NCBI RefSeq assembly: GCF_030908385.1
Contig: NZ_CP133091.1
Span: 2,280,128 to 2,344,127 of the forward strand
Source: Mangrovimonas sp. YM274
GTDB lineage: Bacteria; Bacteroidota; Bacteroidia; Flavobacteriales; Flavobacteriaceae
Direction of reading: 5' to 3'
DNA length: 64,000 bases
Part shown: positions 61,480 through 64,000 of the stretch, one piece after another
Numbering within the stretch: position 1 is the first letter of the stretch
How the letters are laid out: the number at the start of each line of letters is the position of its first letter
The notes under the pieces: model-generated
The model's input: only the letters and a program-made list of their open reading frames with translations
What the model was told of the DNA's origin: nothing
Database searches by the model: none
Position numbers and translations under genes: made by a program

Positions 61480-62388
61480 TTATTCCAAAGAGGAACTAGA
61501 AACCGTTTTAAAGTACATACTTTTAATAATTCCATCCGAAAGTCCAATTTTTGGCACATAAATATCCTTGGCACCACTCCATTTCATGGCCGACAAATAT
61601 ATTCGGGTTGCCGGAATAATTACGTCTGCTCTATCCTGGTTAAGATCCAATTCCGTTATCCTTTCTTCATACGAATAGGTCTGCAGCTTATCATAATACG
61701 AAGATAAATAAAAGTAGGTCAAAGGTTTCCCCATGGCCTTTCCTGAAATTTTGAAAATTTTATTGATGTTCCCCCCGGAACCAATTAGATCGAGTTTGTC
61801 ATATTCCCTGGTATGTTCTTTTATCCAAGACTCCAATTCTTGCCAAGTTTCTTTATTGACAATATCATTTAATAATCTAACGGTTCCTATTTTAAAAGAC
61901 TTGGATTCTACTTTTACTCCAAGGTGGATTACAGAAAATTCAGTACTTCCCCCTCCCACATCCACATATAGGTAGGTTTTGCTTTCGTCAATGTAGCTAT
62001 GTAAATCTGTAGCTGCAATAATAGCAGCTTCTTCCTCTCCATCAATAATATCGATGTCTATTTGCGCTTGCTCCGAAATTAATTTGGCTACTTTACTACC
62101 GTTTTCCGCTTCACGCATGGCCGAGGTGGCACAAGCTTTATAGGCTACCACTTTATGGGATTTCATCAACAACCTAAAAGCTGTCATGGTATCCAACATG
62201 CGGCGCTCGTTTTCCTTTGAAATCTTTTGCTTTAGGAACACATCGGCTCCCAAGCGAATGGGCACCCGTACCAATGAATTCTTTTTAAACCTTGTTGGTT
62301 TTCCTTTTTGCTCTATAATGTTAGAAATTAGCAACCTCACTGCATTGGAACCAATATCAATAGCCGCATATTTTTTAATTGAAAGCAT
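61480..62388 (-). CDS. Exopolyphosphatase / Ppx-GppA family phosphatase
   Basis: 302-residue actin-fold phosphatase. AAIDIGSNAVRLLISN (about 8-23), ATSAMREAENG, DGEEEAAIIA (about 134-143, catalytic Glu), YVDVGGGSTEFSVI (about 159-172) and LIGSGGNINKI. It is the short form without the C-terminal HD domain. The start codon touches the stop of ppk1 (TAAATG), so the two are co-transcribed. By family it degrades polyphosphate or pppGpp; polyphosphate is favoured by the linkage. Confidence 0.9.
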   Translation of the reverse strand: MLSIKKYAAIDIGSNAVRLLISNIIEQKGKPTRFKKNSLVRVPIRLGADVFLKQKISKENERRMLDTMTAFRLLMKSHKVVAYKACATSAMREAENGSKVAKLISEQAQIDIDIIDGEEEAAIIAATDLHSYIDESKTYLYVDVGGGSTEFSVIHLGVKVESKSFKIGTVRLLNDIVNKETWQELESWIKEHTREYDKLDLIGSGGNINKIFKISGKAMGKPLTYFYLSSYYDKLQTYSYEERITELDLNQDRADVIIPATRIYLSAMKWSGAKDIYVPKIGLSDGIIKSMYFKTVSSSSLE

Positions 62389-64000
62389 TTATTCTTGTAA
62401 TTTTTTTAAATAATAATCATAAGTTGCAAATTGAGCTCTCACCTTAGGCTTGTTATTACGCCTATATTTGTTGTCTTGGAACTCATCCAAAATTCTTGCT
62501 TTCACGTTATCATTCCAACAAATATCAAAGATTTCCAAAAGCTCTTCTTTTATGGCATCATCGTAAATAGGACAAGTTACTTCTACTCTGTTTTCGATAT
62601 TACGAGTCATCCAATCGGCTGAAGAAATGTAAATCTTAGGGTCATTGTCATTACAGAATACATACAGTCGTGTATGCTCCAAAAACTTATCGACAATGCT
62701 AATCACTTCAATATTCTCGCTCATGTTGGGAATTCCAGGAACCAAACAACAAAGTCCACGAACAATCATTTGAATTTTCACGCCAGCCCTACTCGCTTCA
62801 TATAGTTTATCAACCATGGCATAACTTGAAATACTGTTCATTTTCAACTTAATGTAAGCTGGTTTGCCTTCCTTTACATTCTCTATTTCCTTATCAATAA
62901 GTTTAAAAAACTTGGACTTGGTATAATGAGGCGAAGTAATAATGTGCTTATATCTGAAAATTTTATAGTTGATTTCAAAGAAGTTAAACACTTTATTAAG
63001 GTCCTTTAATATTTTTTGATCGGCCGTAAACAAGGTGAAGTCTGTATAAATCTTTGCTGTGGATTCATTAAAATTACCTGTACTAATAAAGCCATAACGT
63101 TTTAGTTTATGATTTTCCTCACGCTCTATCACACACATTTTACTGTGCACCTTCAAACCGGCTACACCAAACAACAAATTAACACCTTCATCCTGCATCT
63201 GCTCGGCATAAGCTATGTTAGCAGCTTCATCAAAACGCGCTTGAATTTCGATGGAAACCGTTACCTTTTTTCCATTTTTAGCCGCATTAATCAAGGAACT
63301 AGCCACATGCGAAATTTGCGCCAATCTATAAATAGTAATGTTTATAGTTTTTACTGTGGGATCTAAAGCCGCCTCTCTTAAAAACTTTACTACATAAGAA
63401 AAGGTATGGTAAGGAGTGTATAATAAATAATCCCTTTTCGAAATATTTTCAAAAATACTACTCTCCAAACTAAGCCCTTTTATAGGCAATGCTTTAATTT
63501 TATCATAAAGTAAATCCGTTCTGCCCAAACTAGGGAAATTCATATAATCCCTTCTGTTATGATATCGTCCTCCCGGAATGACACTGTCCTTTGCATCAAT
63601 TCCCATTTTGTCCAATAGATATTTCAAGGTTTCCTTATCAATTGTTTTATCGTAGACGAACCGAACAGGATCACCAATTTGACGATGTTTAACGCTTTCG
63701 GATATCTTATCAATAAAACTTTTACTTAAATCACTATCAAAATCGAGCTCTCCATCCCTAGTGATTTTGATCATGTGCGTAGTAATGCTTTTGTAATCAA
63801 AAATATTAAAAATGTCATCTAAACAGTAACGCAACAAATCATCCAAAATAATGATATAATCCTTATTGTCCTGCTTTGGAAGTACTACAAATCGCCGAAT
63901 GGATTTAGGAATTTCTATGAGGGCAAACTGTTTTTCGTCATTGGCCAAAATCATCTTAACGGCCAAATAGGCCGCACTGTCCTTCAACATTGGTAAGTCA
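62389..64000 (-). CDS. ppk1: Polyphosphate kinase 1, 5' end cut by window
   Basis: C-terminal ~535 residues of PPK1, which makes polyphosphate from ATP. The frame runs open to the window end ahead of the first visible Met (63990). Catalytic His in LKVHSKMCVI and second His in VDKFLEHTRLY, the Arg/Glu-rich EIQARFDEAANIAYAEQM, and STGNFNESTA. The PPK C-terminal domains are complete. The ppx-type gene follows directly. Confidence 0.93.
   Translation of the reverse strand, partial: DLPMLKDSAAYLAVKMILANDEKQFALIEIPKSIRRFVVLPKQDNKDYIIILDDLLRYCLDDIFNIFDYKSITTHMIKITRDGELDFDSDLSKSFIDKISESVKHRQIGDPVRFVYDKTIDKETLKYLLDKMGIDAKDSVIPGGRYHNRRDYMNFPSLGRTDLLYDKIKALPIKGLSLESSIFENISKRDYLLYTPYHTFSYVVKFLREAALDPTVKTINITIYRLAQISHVASSLINAAKNGKKVTVSIEIQARFDEAANIAYAEQMQDEGVNLLFGVAGLKVHSKMCVIEREENHKLKRYGFISTGNFNESTAKIYTDFTLFTADQKILKDLNKVFNFFEINYKIFRYKHIITSPHYTKSKFFKLIDKEIENVKEGKPAYIKLKMNSISSYAMVDKLYEASRAGVKIQMIVRGLCCLVPGIPNMSENIEVISIVDKFLEHTRLYVFCNDNDPKIYISSADWMTRNIENRVEVTCPIYDDAIKEELLEIFDICWNDNVKARILDEFQDNKYRRNNKPKVRAQFATYDYYLKKLQE

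Noticed and set aside
1-64000. CRISPR arrays, insertion sequences, prophage, tRNA or rRNA operons
   Set aside because: No direct-repeat spacing, transposase, integrase or clover-leaf signature was seen; gene content looks like core genome.

Overview
The window is a contiguous stretch of chromosome from a member of the Bacteroidota, almost certainly family Flavobacteriaceae. The evidence is AT-rich DNA; -7 promoter boxes of the Bacteroidota form TAnnTTTG with few purine-rich ribosome sites; families largely restricted to this phylum (DUF6452, DUF6048, DUF4294, DUF3822, the DUF5117/DUF4953-type metalloprotease, permease-M1 peptidase fusions, CarboxypepD_reg proteins); and Flavobacteria-type RlmD, GcvT, DnaX and MiaE. 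Genus and species cannot be fixed from the sequence alone. Genes are densely packed. I see no insertion sequence, phage, CRISPR array, tRNA or 5S/16S/23S rRNA gene. The only RNA gene found is rnpB (RNase P RNA), on the minus strand near 57.4-57.7 kb.

Layout. 0-6 kb: the end of rlmD, two Bacteroidota-specific envelope proteins, a SYLF protein, an RlmL-like rRNA methyltransferase (minus) diverging from another methyltransferase, a ZIP metal transporter and DUF4268. 6-12 kb (minus): PAQR/hemolysin III, DUF4294, and a two-gene ABC system whose permease is fused to an M1-type peptidase. 12-17 kb (plus): M42 peptidase, Nudix hydrolase, PrsW protease, a cNMP/CBS/DUF294 regulator and a DEDDh exonuclease. 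17-21 kb: a three-gene biotin-dependent acyl-CoA carboxylase operon. 21-28 kb: transporters (APC, Bcr/CflA MFS, MarC), a NYN-LOTUS protein, YceI, a Crp/Fnr regulator and GNAT. 28-39 kb: an M48 protease, a pyruvate-kinase-like protein, secreted amidohydrolases and peptidases, HutD, a sugar acetyltransferase and an M23 peptidase. 39-50 kb: ABC-F, aminopeptidase P, gcvT, an SDR protein, pterin dehydratase, YebC, and a pair of secreted proteins ending in a large metzincin-like protease. 50-55 kb (minus): a six-gene run from a RecD-like helicase through kdsB, a HAD hydrolase and a KdnB-like dehydrogenase to an acyltransferase, pointing to Kdo/8-amino-Kdo and lipid A work. 55-61 kb: DUF3822-rsmD, rnpB, dnaX, a lipoprotein and miaE. 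61-64 kb (minus): a porin, then ppx and ppk1, the latter cut by the window end.

Most of this is core genome. The strongest candidate for something undescribed is inside dnaX: a run of ten A residues directly after the clamp-loader domains. A -1 slip there reaches a stop at once and would give a 357-residue gamma-like subunit, as known for other dnaX genes. Other points worth a look are a pyruvate-kinase-like protein with a rebuilt active site and no C-terminal domain, the permease-peptidase fusion without the GAMEN motif, a long terminator-like hairpin just upstream of the ABC-F gene, paired palindromes between divergent methyltransferase genes, and the KdnB-KdsB cluster.
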